DNA of 64,000 bases from positions 53,902-117,901 of the forward strand of contig JANPWX010019187.1 in NCBI GenBank assembly GCA_024734555.1, given 5' to 3'. This DNA comes from Trochalopteron elliotii. Taxonomy: Eukaryota > Chordata > Aves > Passeriformes > Leiothrichidae. The stretch's first letter is position 1. Each line of letters starts with the position of its first letter. The notes beneath the pieces are model-generated. The model did no database searches. It worked only from the letters and a program-made list of their open reading frames with translations, and was not told where the DNA came from. This document shows, piece after piece, positions 22,068 through 33,060 of the stretch. Position numbers and translations under genes: made by a program.

Positions 22068-23705
22068 TCAGCCCTGATGACCTGAGGCATCATGAGCCCA
22101 TCGAGCTAGGAACAACTCTCCCTTGTGTTGCCAATCTAAGTCTATCTTTGACACCTCTATCTTTGCAGTCTCATCTACCTGCTCATTGTTTCTGTGCTCC
22201 TCATCAGCTCTACTCTTGGGGACATGGGCATCTACATGACGGATTTTTACAGGTAGCTTCTCCATCCGAGTGGCAATGTCTTTCCACTCTTCGGCAGCCC
22301 AAATTGGTTTTCCTCTACGCTGCCAGTTAGCCTTTTTCCACTTCTTCAACCATCCCCATAAAGCACTGGCTACCATCCATGAATCAGTATAGAGGTAGAG
22401 CTTTGGCCACTTCTGTCTCTCAGCAATGTTCAGGGCCAATTGAAAAGCTTTGAGTTCAGCAAGTTGGCTCGATCCACCATCTCCTTCAGGGGCCTCAGCG
22501 ACTTGTCGTGTGGGGCTCCACACAGCTGCTTTCCATTTCCGGTTCATTCCCACTATGCGACAGGAACCGTCAGTGAAAAGAGCGTAGGGTGTTTCTTCTG
22601 CTGGCAGTTGGTTGTATGGTGGAGCTTCTTCAGCACGTGTCACTGGTTCTTGCTCCTCTTCATCTGTGAGACTAAAGTCTTCACCTTCAGGCCAATTTGT
22701 AATTATCTCCAAAATCCCAGGGCGATTCAGTTTTCCAGTACGGGCCTGCTGTGTGATGAGAGCAATCCACTTACTCCATGTAGCATTGGTGGCATGGTGG
22801 GTAGAGAGAACATCTGCTTTAAACATCCACCCCAGCACCGGTAGTCGGGGTGCCAGGAGGAGTTGTGTTTCAGTGCCTATTACCTCTGAGGCAGCTTGGA
22901 CTCCTTCATAGGCTGCTAAAATTTCCTTCTCTGTGGGAGTGTAATTGGCCTCAGACGCTCTGTAACTTCGACTCCAGAATCCCAATGGTCGTCCTCGAGT
23001 CTCCCCAGGCACCTTCTGCCAAAGACTCCAGGACAGACCATGGCTCCCGGCTGCAGAGTAGAGCACGTTCTTCACATCTGGTCCTGTCCTGACTGGGCCA
23101 AGGGCCACTGCATGGGCAATCTCCTGCTTGATCTGGGCAAAGGCGTGTTGCTGTTCAGGGCCCCAGTAGAAAGTGTTCTTCTTGCGGGTAACCAGGTAGA
23201 GAGGACTCACAATCTGGCTGTACTCAGGGATATGCATTCTCCAAAAACATTTGGCACCTAGTAAAGCTTGTGTTTCCTTCTTGCTGGTTGGTGGAGACAT
23301 TGCTGTGATCTTGTTGATGACATCAGTTGGAATCTGACGCCGTCCATCTTCCCACTTAATTCCCAGGAACTGGATCTCTCGAGCAGGTCCCTTAACTTTG
23401 CTCTTCTTGATAGCGAATCCAGCTTTCAGCAGAATCTGGATGATCTTCTCTCCTTTCTCAAACACTTCAGCTGCAGTATTCCCCCACACAATGATGTCAT
23501 CGATGTACTGCAGATGTTCTGGAGCCTCACCCTTTTCTAGTGCAGTCTGAATCAGTCCATGGCAGATGGTAGGACTGTGCTTCCACCCCTGGGGCAATCG
23601 GTTCCAAGTGTACTGCACACATCTCCACGTAAAGGCAAACTGAGGCCTGCATTCTGCTGCCAAAGGAATGGAGAAAAATGCATTGGCAATGTCAATAGTG
23701 GCATA
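22068..23705 (-). pseudogene. pol: Reverse transcriptase and RNase H of A1
   Basis: A 531-codon open frame from about 23663. RT palm: RLPQGWKHSPTICHG and LQYIDDIIVWG with the catalytic Asp pair (23496-23507). The connection follows (SPPTSKKETQALLGA). RNase H has ALFTDGSC, the Glu in QLAELKAF, YTDSWMVA and a C-terminal HVDAHVPKSRADEE. Catalytic residues appear intact. A TGA at 23706-23708 separates this frame from the RT N-terminus; the same TGA is present in A2. Confidence 0.92.
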
Positions 23706-24440
23706 TCACCTTGCTGCCTTGGACTCCAGCTCATACTGGAGCTCCAACATGTCTGGCACAGCAGCGCTCAGCGGTGGAGTCACTTCGTTCAATGCACGAT
23801 AGTCCACAGTCAATCTCCATTCTCCTTTAGATTTATGCACAGGCCAGATGGGGCTGTTGAAGGGTGAGTGGGTTTTGCTGACCACCCCTTGGCTCTCCAG
23901 CTCACGGATCATCTTGTGGATGGGGATCACGGCATCTCGAGTTGTTCTATACCGTCAGCGATGCACTGTTGAAGTGGCAATTGGCACTTGTTGCTCTTCC
24001 CCCTTCAGAAGTCCTACTGTCGACGGATTCTCGGACAGTCCAGGCAAGGTGTTCAATTGCTTAACACCCTCTGTCACTACAGCCGCTATCCCAAACGCCC
24101 ACCTGAATCCCTTCGGGTCTTTGAAATACCCATTTCGGAGGTAGTCTATGCCCAGAATGCATGGGGCCTCTGGGCCAGTTGCAATAGGGTGCCTCTTCCA
24201 CTCATTTCCAGTCAAACTAACATCAGCTTCCACCACAGTAAAATCCTGTGATCCCCCTGTCACACCAGAGATAGAGACAGATTCTGCCCCTACATGTGTT
24301 GATGGAATTAATGTGCACTGTGCACCAGTATCAACCAAGGCCTCATATTCTTGTGGTTCAGATGTGCCAGGCCAACGAATCCACACAGTCCAAAAAACAC
24401 GGTTGTCCCTAGCGTCTACCTGGCTAGAGGCTGGGCCCCT
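23706..24440 (-). pseudogene. pro: Protease and RT N-terminus of A1
   Basis: Protease motif ALVDTGAQCTLIPS is intact, with a later GIDYLRNGYF. A TGA at 23955-23957 stands where A2 has CGA. RT fingers (IHKMIRELESQGVV, WRLTVDYRALNEVTPPL) follow in 23706-23930. The frame is continuous with gag through a TAG at 24441-24443. Confidence 0.9.
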
Positions 24441-26412
24441 CTAAACCTGGTTATCTGTCTGTCCCTGGGTGACTGGAGCTACTTCCTTCTTAGTGGAACT
24501 TCCTCTCTGAGTCTTGCCGCCCAACAATTCACGCAGCCGTTGTGCCAGATCATCAGTATATTTTCTATCCCATCTCTTCATATCTTCTCCACAATCACGC
24601 AGGAGGGACCACAGCTTACCTCGTGGAATGCCCCCTCCCTCTCTATCTGGGGAACGTCTGCGTTTGGTGCCAGAACCTCTGACCTGTACCGCCAAGATTT
24701 GGAGAAAGCCCTCTTTCATCTCTTTAGTCTCATTTCTGAGTGTATGGTGATTCTCCTCTATTTTGTCTTCTAATTTCTGCAGACGGGTTTCAACGGCTGC
24801 GATTCTGGCATGTGTTGGGCCATGCGCAGCATCTGCATATGCTCGAAGTTTTCTTGCCATATCCAGCACGCTCTCCCCCATGTCGTCCCTCTTCATTATT
24901 GCTAAAGAAGAAGAGTATTCTTGTGGCCCAAGTCGTACAAGTTTTCGCCACATCACAGGTGTACATGGTACCAAGTCTGGGTTCCCAGTGTTTACGTCAC
25001 CTGAGAAGATAATCTCTGCCACTGCCATCTCTCTCAGACGTTGGATCCCCTGTTCTATGGTCTTCCACTGTGTCTGCACATAGATATCTTTGCGCCACAC
25101 TTCCCAGGACTCGTTCCCAGTGACGGCAAGGGGTAGCCCCCCTCATCATTCCTTGGTTGATAACCGGATCATGTGACAGAGATCCCAAATGCCTCGCTTC
25201 AGTGCCATCCAGAATTGTAGCCTGACCTGCAGCATCCCAAAGACGGACTAACCAACTGATTATAGATTCATCTGGTCGTCGAGTGTAATCCTTTCTTAGG
25301 CCTCGAAGGTCCTTCAGGGAGAAGGACTCAATAGTGGCTCCTGATCGTGTGCCAGTGGGTTGGACATTTGACCTTGTGCCAGCTGGTTGGACTCTTGATT
25401 TTGTGTCAGTTTGGTCGGCTTCTGATTGGGTGTCAGTTGGTTGGACATCTGATTGGGTGTCGTCGGGAGGCATCGTTGAGGGTCCTTCACCTGGATCATC
25501 GTCCACTGATCGATCGGTTTTCTGTGGTTGCTTCTTTGCCCCAGCAACTGCCAGGGGCTTAGGCTCACTTTCTGGTTTAGCTGCTGATTTATTTTTCTGG
25601 CTCCCTGCCTCTGTCTGCTGCCCTACCTTATCTAGCAGTGTGCGGTAAGCATATGCCAGGGCCCAGCTTATTGCAACAATCCTTTTGTCCTTGGAATTAT
25701 CCTGGGACTTCTCTTTCAAGTATTTTCCCACCTCAGCTGGGTTCTGAATGTGTTCATATGGAAAATCCCAGGCTATAGGGTCAGAAAATTCCTTCAGGGT
25801 TTGGCCCATATCCTCCCATTCTCCACTCCACTCAGGATTTTCCACACCTGGGCCTCCTTCTGGGTCAGGGGTCTCATCAGCCCCTCTGGAAATCTCAGAC
25901 CTCACTCTAGACAAGCTGCAAACCATATAGAGGAAGCTCACCAGATGAAATACCAGGAAGATGGTATCTTTAACATTCAGGGGACACTGAACATTCTCCA
26001 AAAGTGATGTGACCGATTCAAAAGATACGAGGGACAGGAAAGACTGAAAAGCTTCATCCCCTGTTCCTCCTCTAACAAAGTGGGTGCAATTATTCATAAA
26101 TTCCCAAAACATGCTGCTGGAACTAGGATGCATGGTAGGACGAAGAAACCATAAACCAAACATACCTGCCACAAACTCCAGTACCTTCATAAACTTCCTA
26201 TAAATCATGATCACTAAACCCAACAAAATAGCAATCCTAATTCGTGCACTTCTGGTGTAAAAGCTATGTGTTAGGGCCAACATTGGAGCTCGTTCTGGAT
26301 AAGAAAACAAGCCGAGGGACCAGAAAGGTATTAGAACCTCAAAGAAACCTAGGGAACAGAAATACAGCAAGGACTCTATTCCAATAGACATTAGGGATTC
26401 AAGGGGCAACAT
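24441..26412 (-). pseudogene. gag: Gag of A1 with hydrophobic N-terminal domain, one frameshift
   Basis: Preferred start is ATG at 26412 (MLPLESLMSIG); the reading is open further upstream but has no better ATG. Residues 1-170 hold four hydrophobic stretches. Then come an acidic linker, four 27-bp repeats, a capsid-like domain (DLRGLRKDYTRRPDESIISW), a coiled coil (ETRLQKLEDKIEENH) and a basic tail (TKRRRSPDRE). No CCHC zinc knuckle. Compared with A2, a small deletion near 25075-25095 shifts the frame. It ends at TAG 24441-24443. Confidence 0.85.
25349..25456 (-). repeat. Four 27-bp tandem repeats in A1 gag
   Basis: Plus-strand units begin GTGCCAGTGGGTTGG, GTGCCAGCTGGTTGG, GTGTCAGTTTGGTCG and GTGTCAGTTGGTTGG. 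They encode nine-residue units such as GTRSNVQPT and DTKSRVQPA. A2 Gag has no such array at this place. Confidence 0.9.
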
Positions 26413-26485
26413 GGCTACTCTATCCCCACACAAAGAACAACCAAAATGCACTCAATAATCAATACAAGTTTTTTCCACTCTCTCG

Positions 26486-26505
26486 AGCCACACAGTTGGG
26501 CACCA
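26486..26505 (-). other. Primer-binding site of A1, Lys1,2-like
   Basis: Minus strand reads TGGTGCCCAACTGTGTGGCT, 11 bases inside the 5' LTR. It resembles the tRNA-Lys1,2 site of spumaviruses with a few differences. Confidence 0.65.
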
Positions 26506-26516
26506 ATATTAATGTA

Positions 26517-26682
26517 TGTCCTGGTTTAGGGCAAATTTGGGAGGAAATCTCTGAATGGGGTTCCTCTGAAAAGCAAATCCAAACAGCCCCTCCCCCCAGC
26601 AGGTCCAGGGAAAGAACTCCCACAAAGAAGAGTGGAAAAACCCCTATTTATTTAACAAACAAAATGCCCACAAGCATAAAGA

Positions 26683-26734
<52 letters not shown>

Positions 26735-27173
26735 TGAAACAATAAAACCTCTCACTGCTCCGAAGAGAGATGGCAAAACTGAGAGTCCATGCCAGGAGTC
26801 TGTTTATCAGTCCCAGTCGCTTCGGTGCTGGAAAATGCCGAGTCCCGGCCTGGTGGGCCACGGGTGCAGGATCCTGGTGCTCCTCTGGGTTTTTCAGTCC
26901 AGAGCAGATTTAAACAGTCCCAAAGAAAAAAAAAAAATAAAAAAAAACAGTCCAGGAAAGCTTCTTTGCCTCAGCTAGCTAGACTAACAAAGGGAAAAAA
27001 AACCTCTCTCTGGCTGCCCCCGTGCATCCGACGAAGGAAAAAAAGAAACCACACAGTCCCAAGGACGAGAGCAGATTCAGAGGAGTGAGTTTGTTTCTCA
27101 AAACAAACTGCTCACTTCTTCTTTCCCTGCTCACTCTCAGAACCAGTCTTAAAGGTACAGAACACAGAACAGA
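26517..27173 (-). mobile_element. 5' LTR of A1, outer end truncated
   Basis: Starts TGTCCTGG and matches the 3' LTR closely, but stops at ACACAGAACAG. It lacks the last about 40 bp (GATGTGGGG...AGGACA). The (AAT)n run is longer than in the 3' LTR. Confidence 0.93.
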
Positions 27174-28319
27174 AGTTCTCTTGGGAAAGCAAAAGAGATG
27201 GCGAGATTTTGGCTGGGTGATGAGGGGCTGGGCTCGATCTCTCACTCTTTCACTCATCAGCATTGGAGGGGAAACAGGCTGAGGTCGCTGTGGGGAGAAT
27301 TCGTCACCACTGTAAGGCTCTGTCTTCTGCCACCTCCGACGGAGTGCAGCTCTGCCTTGTGGGAGCGGCCATTGCACTGGAACCTTATTAACACTCTGCC
27401 TCGCTAAAAAAGGACCCTTCACCATCTGCTCAGGTGCCTCAGGGGAAACCCCAGGACCCTGAGCCCCTTCCCCCTCCAAGGGAGCCTTCTCCCATCTGTG
27501 TTCGGGAGCTGGGCTGCTGCTGCCCAGCCCCGTCGTTTCTCTGCCACTGTAGCCACACATCCCTTGCTTGCCGGGACACCCTGCACCTCCTGCCACAGCT
27601 GCAGAGTTTCTGCTACCTCTTGCTTGCTACCCTGTGTGATATATGTTCTAAATAAATTCTTGTATCAAGTATGTTGTATGTCATAACCTAAAATTGTGCT
27701 GCAAGTTCTGATTTCCAAAAATTGCAAAAGGCATCTCCGACTACGGAGGCACATTTGCAACTGTAAAAGTTCTCAAATAATAGCAGGGCGAAACCAAGAT
27801 TTGCAACAGAAAGAACAGAGCTGAGCAGGAGATGGCTTGTTCATCATGAGTGGACCCACCACTTCTCGGATGATCAACGCCTGATACGGATCTAGGTGGA
27901 GGGAACCCGGAGATTGAACCGATCAACATCCCAATGCCCAGTTCCAGGAACCCACTTCAGAACCTCGACCATGCCAGGAAAATCTTTCAAAACCAAACAG
28001 CGAAAGAAAAAAGTGCATGAATATGCACACTGGACAAAGGCTCACAATGAACTGGCCTCAGGGCAGAAAAACTGTATAAAATCTGTACTCTGAATCCCAG
28101 AGTTTGTGGACTAGGTGGTTCAGCTCCATTGAGGCTGTTCCTGCGTTCACCCAACCTCGATCAATGTTGCATGCTTTTATTGTGGCTGATTCCAATTGAT
28201 TTGGAAATGGCAAAATGAAATACTTGATATCAAATTGGCTACTAATCATTTATAACACCTGGGTGAACCTGCCCTTCCATTCGAGCCGCTGCTCCCAGGT
28301 TCCTGCTGCAGCCCACTTT
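27174..28319. other. Unassigned sequence, partly LTR-like
   Basis: GC-rich to about 27600, with AATAAA at about 27650 (plus). 27800-28260 includes a TATA-like CTGTATAAAATCTG at about 28070. No coding homology recognised. The 99- to 205-codon open frames here read across LTR sequence and look incidental. Confidence 0.3.
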
Positions 28320-28705
28320 TGCCATCCAGCCCGTCCGCCATTACCACGTGAGAGAGATGCGACTGAACTCACTCCACAGCGCCCCCTGCAGCTGCGCGGG
28401 AATCATTGTACCTGCCCTGCAGCCATAACTACACAAAAGGGGAAATTGCCTAAAGAGCAGGAAAGAGACTGTTTATTTGGTTTTCTGTTCTTGTTTGTTG
28501 TTGTTACCATTGTTGCTACCATTGTTGTTGTTTGTTTGCCTTGTTATACATACACATACTAGTAAAAAACTGTTATTCCTTTTCCCATATCTTTTCCTGA
28601 AAGCCCATTAATTTCAAAGTTATAATAATTCAGAGGTAAGGGGGTCATATTTTCCATTCTAAGGGAGGTTCCCACCTTCCTTGGCAGACACCTGTCTTTC
28701 AAACC
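28320..28705 (+). mobile_element. K-type LTR fragment
   Basis: Shares blocks with 60290-60669: CAGCGCCCCCTGCAGCTGC, ACTAGTAAAGAACTGTTATT-like and TTCAAAGTTATAATAATTCA. It ends near GTCTTTCAAACCAAGA, where D integrase begins. Plus orientation inferred. Confidence 0.6.
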
Positions 28706-28711
28706 AAGAAA

Positions 28712-29560
28712 GATGTTTACAGAATGTGGTTTGTAACCACCTGATAGGGGCTTCCATACAGAATTTCAAAACAACTAAGTTTATCCCTGGATCTTGGAGT
28801 TATTCTGACCAGTGGTAACACGTTGAGCCACTTTATCTGACTTTCTTGGAAGATTTTGCTTAGCTGTCTTTTCAGAGATTGGTTCATTCATTCTGCCTTC
28901 CCACTGGACTGAGACCTCCATGTTGTGTGTAAATCCCACTTAACTGGCAGTGTCCTCAAAAGTTCTTTTATAACATTGGCTACAAAGTGAGGTTCTTTAT
29001 CTGATGACATGCTTCTAGGTATTCCATTCCTAGGAATTATCTCTTTCAGTAATATTTTGCCTGCCTGTCTAGCTTGATTTGTGTGACAGAGAAAAGCTTC
29101 AGGCCACCCAAAAAACTGTATCTACCATTACCAATAGATACCAATATCCATTTTGCTGTCATAATTCTAAGACATCTATTTGCCAATAATCTTCAGGTGT
29201 GTTTCCCTTTTTGGTTTGTCCTAGGGGAGGTTGAGGCTGGACTTGTGGATTATTTTTCTGGCATAGTTCACATTTTCTCACAATACTTTTTGCAATGCCT
29301 CCAATTCCACTACCAAGAATTTGCAATTATACATTATTCATCAATGTTTTGGCACCCCAAGGTGGGTTTTTTTGGTGTTCTTGTTCCATTACTTCTCTTA
29401 AAACTAAATTTGGCACCACAGCTATTATCTTCTGTGACCCATCATCCTTCTTCATTTTTCTGGGCTTCCAATAGCTCTGTTAAGTGACTGTCCTCTTTAC
29501 TGTACTTTGGAGCTTCCTTTAATTCCTGATATCTCTCTGGGATTGCTAATAATACTTGGG
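28712..29560 (-). pseudogene. pol: Integrase remnant of element D
   Basis: Minus-strand translation gives FEILYGSPYQVVT, a gamma-like integrase core end. SSDKEPHF carries the second Asp, and GKAE followed by a stop and MN has the catalytic Glu retained at the expected place. Many frame breaks; the C-terminal domain is cut off by the K LTR. Confidence 0.7.
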
Positions 29561-30110
29561 CTTTGGCTGCTCATTTTTCTGCTTGATCAGCCAATCAATT
29601 GCTGATGACTACTGGACTACTGCCAAACTGATGTGCTTTACAGTGCATTACTGCCATCTGTTTTGGTAAATCAGTAACTTGTAAAAGAAGTATTGGTCAA
29701 ATTGGCTCAGCTGGAGCATGCTTGTTCAATTGTCTGCAGGCAGTTGTGTGTCAGTTCTGCTTCCCCTGAGTTGGGTAGGAGAGTCTCAGGATTCAGGATT
29801 GTAGTTACTTTCACTTCCATATCACCTTGTTCCAACAGCACTGCTTGATATTTCATCATCCTATTGGATGATAACCCTTTTTGTTCCAAGACAGTTCTTG
29901 CCACATGGGGCACCTGGACCATTAATTTTTGTCCCAGTGTTAACTTCTGAGCCTCCTGTATAAGGAGTACAATAGCTGCTACTGTCCTCAAGCATTCAGA
30001 CCATCTTTTGCTCACCTGGTCCAGTTGCTTAGAAAAGTATCCAACTGGTCTTTTCCAGGATCCAAGCTGTTGCACCAATACTCCTAATGCTAAATGTTTT
30101 ATCTCATGAA
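29561..30110 (-). pseudogene. pol: RNase H and connection remnant of element D
   Basis: 29707-30078 reads LGSWKRPVGYFSKQLDQ, LLIQEAQKLTLGQ and MKYQAVLLEQGDM, collinear with the connection of element C. RNase H itself is heavily broken downstream. Confidence 0.72.
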
Positions 30111-31188
30111 CAAATAAATGTTTTTTCTAAATTTGGGAGCCTTAATGCAGGAGCCCTCATTAATGCTTGCTTTAAGATAGCAAAGGCTTCTCTGCATTTC
30201 AGAGTCAATATCAAAAGTTCTCCTGTACCCTGTACTGCCTTACACAAGGGTTAGGCCAGCAATCCAAAGTTCACAATCCAAAGGTGACACCATCCAGCCA
30301 TTTTGAAAAAGGCATGGAGTTTGTAGTTACACTGAGGCTCTGGCATCTGTCAAATTACTTCCTTTCTTTCTGTCCTCAAGCTTTGCTGCCCCTGGTTGAT
30401 GGTGAATCCCAGATGTTACCTCTTGTCAGGCTATTTGAACCTTCCATCTAGATACCTTGTGTGAGGAGGAAAGGGTTAAAAATGGAAGATTGGCAAGGAA
30501 AAAGAGTTGGTTTTTAGAATTGTTTTCACTCAAGATGACATTGCAGCTGGGAGGTGCTAAGAATATTCAGTCTGGGGAATTTCATGTTGTCTTCTGTCAA
30601 TCTTGAGGAGTCAGATAAGACAATGCTGTAAAAAACCTAAAAAGCATTTTTCACAGGCCTAGGCCTGTGAAGTAAGGGATAAAGGAAGATAAGAAGCCTG
30701 GAGATTGTAAAACACAGCCTTGTGAAGAATTGTGCCTTTGCCAGACCTTTTTGATATGCGAGCCGGGAAACAGCTGGAGCACTTTTTGCCCCTGCTAAAA
30801 TGAGCTTAGCAGTGTATGTGTCTCCATTTGTTGTTTTTGAATCTTCCAGCCAGAAAGATGATGGAATAAATCTACTCTTCATACTACAGCTGTGAGTTGT
30901 GGTCATCTTGGTGTTACCTGCATATATTTGGTTCACACATCTTGTACTCAGATTGTCCCAAGAAGTTCAGAAAGCTGATGGTCAGAGCAATTACCTCCTC
31001 CTGAGTCTTGGCTGCCAGTAGGATGTCATCCACATACTGGGGCATGGTGGTCTTTACATGTTCTTTCTGCCAGTTCTCCAGTTCCTTGGCTAGCTGCTTT
31101 CCAAAAATCATAGGGTTATTCTTAAATACCTGTCATAAAACAGTCCAATGTAATTGAGTTTTTTGTCCTGTTCTAGGGTTTTCTCATG
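30111..31188 (-). pseudogene. pol: Reverse transcriptase remnant of element D
   Basis: 30914-31111 reads MIFGKQLAKELENW and the catalytic MPQYVDDILLA motif. A 490-bp insertion then splits the palm from LGFTINQGQQSL (about 30390). The RT N-terminus stops at about 31188, where an A3 LTR fragment begins. Confidence 0.75.
30422..30911. mobile_element. 490-bp insertion in D RT flanked by 8-bp repeats
   Basis: Copies of TGTTACCT lie at 30414-30421 and 30912-30919. The insert has no coding match. It includes a perfect 20-bp palindrome TCACAGGCCTAGGCCTGTGA (30651-30670) and AATAAA near its right end (about 30868). It could be an LTR with an offset duplication or a DNA transposon. I saw no terminal inverted repeats. 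Confidence 0.5.
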
Positions 31189-31277
31189 CAAACAGCTCCT
31201 GACTTCCAGCCTCCAAAACACAGCACTTTAACAGCTACTGAGAAGAAATTAACTCTATTCCAGATGAAACCAGGACA
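31189..31277 (-). mobile_element. 3' LTR fragment of A3
   Basis: On the minus strand it starts TGTCCTGGTTTCATCTGG directly after a polypurine tract GGAAGAAGGGGTAGATAT (31278-31295). Only 89 bp remain before D pol begins. Confidence 0.75.
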
Positions 31278-31739
31278 ATATCTACCCCTTCTTCCATGCT
31301 TTTTACATCATGCCAAGTGTCACACTTGCCAATATCCCATCACCTTCCCTATTTATCTGTTTAGATAGATATAGACATCAGTCCCTCAGTCTATGGAACA
31401 CCTAGGTCAAATGTTCATAAAAATGTCCACAAAAATGTCTGTTGAATTAATTTAGTCCATGACTTTGGCCTCCATTCTTGGTAACAGTCTTTCAAGCAGG
31501 AAAGATGGTGTGAGGTCTTGGATTGTTGCATATTACACACTTGTGTCAGTTCTAATTCCAGCATTACTGTATGTGTTCAGTTTTATCAAAGTTCATTCTT
31601 CATTGGTGCAATGATCAGAGGGAAGTCAGGTTCATATCCCCAGAAGGCTTGTGGTTAAGATCAATGCTTTGAGGGGCTCAGAGAGATGATGCATACACAG
31701 CACCATAGAAGTGGTAATACAGTATTATGTAGTTATTAA

Positions 31740-33060
31740 CATAATACAGTTTAATTCATTGGCTATTCTCACCCCAGAACAAAATCCCTTGAGGCACACA
31801 CCAGCCTTCCCCATCCTCCTGCATCCACTCATCAAGTACATGAGTCCTTGAGTAAAAGCAATCCCACAGATTGGTTTGCCTTTGCCTGAGGCTGGAATAA
31901 CCCAGGCTGTTTTCCGCAGCATGTTTTTATTGCGCACAACAGGAACTTTATCCCCTTCTACAGTATGTAAAAGTTTTGATTGGGCAGGGCCAGCCCAATT
32001 AGCAGATCCTCTGGTGTTGACTAACCAGGTGGCCTTTGCCAAATGTGTATCCCAATGTTTGAAAGTCCCATCACCCATTGCTCTCAGTGTGGTCTTTAAC
32101 AGTCCATTACATCATTTGGTTTTTCCAGAGGCTGGTGCATGATAGGAAATGTGATACACCCACTCAATGCCATGTTCTTTAGTCCAAATGTCTATGAGGT
32201 TGTTTCAGAAATAAGCTCCATTGACTGATTCAATTCTTTTCTGGAGTACCACTGATGCCTTAAGTTTTAGCTTTTATATTTTTCAGATCAGTACTGCTTT
32301 AGTGTATAACTCTAAAACTCCATAGCCTCTCAGCTACTGTTCTCCCATTTTATTCAGGCAAAACAATTTCTCTCTAGGCCTGAAACTCAAGGACACCTTA
32401 CTGTCTCAGGCCCCGAAAAATGTAAACAACAGTGAACGGGGGGGGGGGGGGCAAACTTGGAGTAAATTACTTTGTTACCCAAAGCTGTAATTGGACAATT
32501 AACCTCTGATATGCAAATAGACCGAGCTTATATCTGTCTGAAAAACTCATGACCATCATCCATCTTGGGTGCAGTGTCTGTAATACTCCTGCACTGGCCA
32601 AGGTGTACCCTTTGAAGGCCTTTCAATAAATACCTACCTTTATCCTCTAACTCTGTCTAGCCTCTGTTCTAGGTAGCCTCTCCAGGCATCACCATGTTGC
32701 CATAAGACTTGCTTTTCAAGGCCCAGGATAGTGCTCCAGGTGGTGCCATGAGGCACAGGATATGTTTCCAGCCATCCTGTTGTTACTTCCACCATCGTAA
32801 GAACATAGCGCGTGCCATCATGGCTTTGGGGAGTGGGATAGAGTCAATCTGCCAGGCCTTCCCATATTTATATTCTAGCCATTGTCCTCCATACCAAAGA
32901 GGCATTACCCGCTTGGCCTGCTTGATTGCAGTGCATGGTTCACATTCATGGATAACCTATGTGATAGTGTCCATGGTTAAGTCCATCCCCTGAGCACAAG
33001 CCTATATGTGCGTTGCATCTCTTCCTTGATGTCCTGAGGTGTCATGAGCCCACCAAGCCA
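31740..33060 (-). pseudogene. pol: Integrase of A3
   Basis: 31725-32078 reads HWDTHLAKATWLVNTRGSAN and GDKVPVV, collinear with the A1 IN C-terminus. The N-terminal and core parts lie at 32695-33060. The core is split by a C-type LTR at 32253-32691. Multiple stops. Confidence 0.8.
32253..32691 (+). mobile_element. C-type solo LTR inside A3 integrase
   Basis: 439 bp with ends TGATGCC and GGCATCA, AATAAA on the plus strand and a 14-G run at about 32440. The flanks CCAC and CCAT fit a 4-bp duplication with one change, matching the uninterrupted GTACCATG in A1. Confidence 0.85.

Larger units (their letters stand above)
20420..27173 (-). mobile_element. Provirus A1, near-complete class III-like ERV without env
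   Basis: Order on the minus strand: 5' LTR, Lys-type primer site, gag, stop, pro, RT, RNase H, IN, polypurine tract, 3' LTR. All parts are present and env is absent: the IN frame ends 160 bp before the 3' LTR. Defects: a gag frameshift near 25090 and stops at 23955, 23706 and 22068. The outer end of the 5' LTR is truncated by about 40 bp at 27173, so no target duplication can be checked. RT motif PQGWKHSPT and the lack of a CCHC knuckle support ERVL/spuma-like affinity. Confidence 0.9.

Noticed and set aside
22068..23663. A1 RT-RNase H frame as an intact domesticated gene
   Set aside because: It begins within RT after a shared stop, lacks its own ATG, and is flanked by the rest of a provirus with LTRs.
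25349..25456. CRISPR array
   Set aside because: Contiguous 27-bp repeats without spacers, in frame inside a retroviral gene of a vertebrate.
25334..25648. Plus-strand repeat-containing frame opposite A1 gag
   Set aside because: It is the antisense of the 27-bp repeat in Gag; the sense frame matches A2 on both sides.
30422..30911. Confident call of a hAT transposon
   Set aside because: The 8-bp flanking repeat is suggestive but no terminal inverted repeats or transposase are visible.
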